Assembly: GCA_910578285.1 (NCBI GenBank)
Contig: CAJTQL010000007.1
Coordinates: 1-64,000, forward strand
DNA length: 64,000 bases
From: an uncultured Helicobacteraceae bacterium
Lineage (GTDB): Bacteria > Campylobacterota > Campylobacteria > Campylobacterales > Helicobacteraceae
Direction of reading: 5' to 3'
In this document: in pieces, positions 62,065 through 64,000 of the stretch
Numbering within the stretch: position 1 is the first letter of the stretch
Layout: each line of letters starts with the position of its first letter
Program-made: the position numbers and the translations under genes
The notes under the pieces: model-generated
Databases searched by the model: none
Seen by the model: the letters and a program-made list of their open reading frames with translations, nothing else
What the model was told of the DNA's origin: nothing

Positions 62065-63065
62065 GCAGCCGTGCGCTCGATTCTTTTGTGGCAAATAAAC
62101 GCGCGCTCTATTCGCTCTATTGCTTGCTATTTCTTTGCGTTTGCTGCCTTTTTGCGCCCTTTTTGGCAAACGACAAGCCTCTTGTTCTCTCCTACAAAGG
62201 CGAACTCTATTTCCCGATTCTAAAATTCTACCCCGAAAGCACCTTTGGTGGAGAGTTTGAAAACGAAACTCCTTATAAAGATGAGGACATTATTAAAACC
62301 ATTCAAAAAGAAGGATGGATTCTCTTCCCGCCCATTCCTTATAGCTATGACACAATCGTTTTTGATGTGCAATCTCCCTCTCCAGCACCTCCTAGCTTAA
62401 AAAATTGGCTTGGGACAGACGACCAAAGCCGCGATTTACTCGCGCGCTTGCTCTATGGCGTCGCCATTTCGCTTGCCTTTGGAATCTTGCTGACCTTTTT
62501 TAGCACGATAATTGGTGTATGTATGGGAGCAATTATGGGCTATTTTGGCGGCAAGATCGATCTTTTCTTGCAACGTTTTGTCGAAATCTATGCGTCCATG
62601 CCTGTGCTGTATTTGGTGATTATTTTTTCAAGCTTTGTCAATCCCAATTTCTGGTGGCTCTTGTTGTTTATGCTGTTTTTTTCATGGGTCGAACTTGTTG
62701 CGCTTGTACGTGCCGAGTTTTTGCGAGCGCGCAATCTCGACTATGTCCGCGCAAGCAAAGCACTTGGCGCAAGCACACCACGTATCATCTTCTACCATAT
62801 TTTGCCCAACACTGCTCCACTTATCCTAAGTCTCTTGCCCTTTATCCTTAGCCATTCTATTGTGTTGCTTACGTCGCTTGATTTTTTGGGCTTTGGCTTG
62901 CCGCCTGGCTCACCAAGTCTTGGCGAGATTTTGTTGCAAGCAAAAGAGAATCTCCATGCGCCATGGATTGGAATCACCGCATTTATTTTTATCGCATTTT
63001 TATTGAGTCTGCTTGTGTTTGTGGGCGAAGGATTGCGCGATGCGTTTGACCCACGTTTGAGATAA
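62061..63065 (+). CDS. YejE-like oligopeptide ABC permease
   Basis: The 334-residue partner permease overlaps yejB by ATGA. It has the N-terminal PFLANDKPLVLSYKGELYFP segment and NWLGTDDQSRDLLARLLYGV, both typical for YejE, and the EAA loop (VRASKALGASTPRIIFYHIL). It would form the transmembrane channel with YejB. The ATPase must be encoded elsewhere. Confidence 0.88.
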   Translation: MSSRALDSFVANKRALYSLYCLLFLCVCCLFAPFLANDKPLVLSYKGELYFPILKFYPESTFGGEFENETPYKDEDIIKTIQKEGWILFPPIPYSYDTIVFDVQSPSPAPPSLKNWLGTDDQSRDLLARLLYGVAISLAFGILLTFFSTIIGVCMGAIMGYFGGKIDLFLQRFVEIYASMPVLYLVIIFSSFVNPNFWWLLLFMLFFSWVELVALVRAEFLRARNLDYVRASKALGASTPRIIFYHILPNTAPLILSLLPFILSHSIVLLTSLDFLGFGLPPGSPSLGEILLQAKENLHAPWIGITAFIFIAFLLSLLVFVGEGLRDAFDPRLR

Positions 63066-63114
63066 ATTAGGCAATTTGCGATAAAATAAGATCATTTTAA
63101 TATGGGGATTTGTC

Positions 63115-63774
63115 ATGAAACACTTACGCAAAATTTCGGATTGTGCCATTATTGGGACAATGGGAGCAATCGTTCTTGTGAGCATGAATGCATGCTCAAG
63201 TGATAATGCGCAAAGCAGTGGGCGCGGCGATAATACCGCTGTGGCAAAGGCGGCGCAACAAGGTGCATTTGTTGTGATTGCCGAAAACGAAGATGGGAGC
63301 TATAAGATTCTCGAAGAGCACCCAAGCGAGACTACGCGTGTTTTGCTCAAAAAGCCTGATGGCAGCGAGCGTATGCTCACTCAAGAAGAAATTGATGCGC
63401 TTGTTGCTGAAGAGAATAAAAAAATTGACAATGGCACAAGTCAGCTTACCAACCCTACAGGCGGTGGGCTTTCGCTTGGTGAAACAATCCTCGCGAGCGC
63501 GGCTGGCGCAATCATCGGGAGCTGGATTGGCAGCAAGTTGTTCAACAACAACAATTTCGCCAATCAGCAGCGCGGCGCGTATTCCTCGCCCCAAGCCTAT
63601 GAGCGCAGCCAAAATGTGCGACAAAACACCGCGCGCGCAGCAGGCGGCGCAACAAGCGGGCGTAGCGGATTCTTTAGCCCTCAAAGCAAAGCGCCCGCGA
63701 CCACTTCGGGCAGTACATCGCGACAAAGCACTTCGGCTGGTTCTGCTGCAACAAGTAGCGGCATTGGAGGTTGA
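63115..63774 (+). CDS. UPF0323 lipoprotein
   Basis: The 219-residue protein matches the UPF0323 family, H. pylori HP0232. It has a lipoprotein-type signal (GAIVLVSMNAC), a charged N-terminal domain with GERMLTQEEIDALVAEE-like pattern, a Gly-zipper hydrophobic helix (GETILASAAGAIIGSWIG) and a Ser/Thr/Gly-rich tail. Its place before the glutathionylspermidine-synthase-like gene is conserved. Function unknown. Confidence 0.85.
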   Translation: MKHLRKISDCAIIGTMGAIVLVSMNACSSDNAQSSGRGDNTAVAKAAQQGAFVVIAENEDGSYKILEEHPSETTRVLLKKPDGSERMLTQEEIDALVAEENKKIDNGTSQLTNPTGGGLSLGETILASAAGAIIGSWIGSKLFNNNNFANQQRGAYSSPQAYERSQNVRQNTARAAGGATSGRSGFFSPQSKAPATTSGSTSRQSTSAGSAATSSGIGG

Positions 63775-63776
63775 GA

Positions 63777-64000
63777 ATGGACGTAACCAAACTGAAGGCT
63801 TTGGAGCCCGAGTTTCTCGAAGAGATTGGGTTTAGCTGGCACACAGACCCTGATTTAACGCCCTACATTGCCGATGAGGCAGTTGTTGTGAGCGAAGATG
63901 AGGCGGAATCATATTATGCTGCCGCGAATGAGCTCTATGATATGTTCATCGAAGCGGGGGAGTATGTGATTAAAAACAATCTCTTCTTTGAGATTGGAAT
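63777..64000 (+). CDS. Glutathionylspermidine synthase-like ATP-grasp protein, 5' part
   Basis: The frame opens at the ATG at 63777 right after the UPF0323 stop and runs past the right edge. The visible 74 residues (MDVTKLKALEPEFLEEIGFS ... YYAAANELYDMFIEAGEYVI) match the start of the glutathionylspermidine synthase preATP-grasp family, H. pylori HP0233. The catalytic part is outside. Members in bacteria without glutathione may act on peptides or cell-wall substrates. Confidence 0.75.
   Translation, partial: MDVTKLKALEPEFLEEIGFSWHTDPDLTPYIADEAVVVSEDEAESYYAAANELYDMFIEAGEYVIKNNLFFEIG

Overview
The window looks like chromosomal DNA from a member of the Campylobacterota, most likely the genus Helicobacter or a close relative. 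The gene blocks match H. pylori neighbourhoods as I remember them: rluD-FN3 lipoprotein-trmB-ftsE-ftsX-M23-flaG-fliD-fliS, M48 protease-prmC, aroC-rnc-rnhA-TPR protein, ftsZ-ftsA-PpiD-like-bioA, dnaX-tsaE-lptB-rpoN, and UPF0323 followed by a glutathionylspermidine-synthase-like gene. G+C is moderate, higher than in most enteric helicobacters. I saw no insertion sequence, prophage, rRNA or CRISPR array. Species is not assigned.

Layout. 1-9.4 kb: a partial secreted protein, then a tightly coupled minus-strand operon (5016 to 666) encoding an HMA-domain protein, a ferritin-like helical protein, three small Gly/Ala-rich membrane proteins, a P1B-type ATPase with an unusual metal site and a 70-residue protein. 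It resembles a ferrosome (fez) iron-organelle cluster. After it come murG, a ComF-type gene, a Bcr/CflA exporter and a flavoprotein reductase. 9.6-15.5 kb: ccoS, two glycosyltransferases, a LOG-family gene, and an accessory island (11.2-13.8 kb). The island holds two near-identical promoter/leader modules that each encode a Sec signal, a conserved 78-residue leader ending in a double-glycine motif, and then completely different cationic C-terminal peptides. Each is followed by its own small envelope genes.

15.5-30.7 kb: division genes ftsZ/ftsA, a PpiD-like chaperone, bioA, the gatA-aroC-rnc-rnhA-LapB-like operon, dnaG, a tiny lipoprotein, tRNA-Leu(TAG), a Sel1-repeat lipoprotein, an M48 protease and prmC. 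30.8-44.1 kb: grpE-dnaK, the rluD to M23/EnvC-like block with ftsEX, the flagellar cap genes flaG-fliD-fliS, a DUF2156 gene and an HTH regulator. 44.2-50.4 kb: an AT-richer five-gene type II secretion/type IV pilus-like operon (GspL-like, PilO/PilP-like, secretin, ATPase, GspF). It resembles the Campylobacter cts natural-transformation system and differs from the ComB type IV system of H. pylori. 50.4-64 kb: glmU fused to a ThiS-like sulfur carrier domain, motA-motB-fliP-trmA, dnaX-tsaE-lptB-rpoN, an envelope protein, a yejB-yejE permease pair, a UPF0323 lipoprotein, and the start of an ATP-grasp gene.

The four strongest leads are the bacteriocin-like leader-sharing peptides, the ferrosome-like operon, the GlmU-ThiS fusion, and the Cts-like operon. 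Short dispersed repeats with GTCATTGCG/CGCAATGAC ends fill several of the gene-free stretches.
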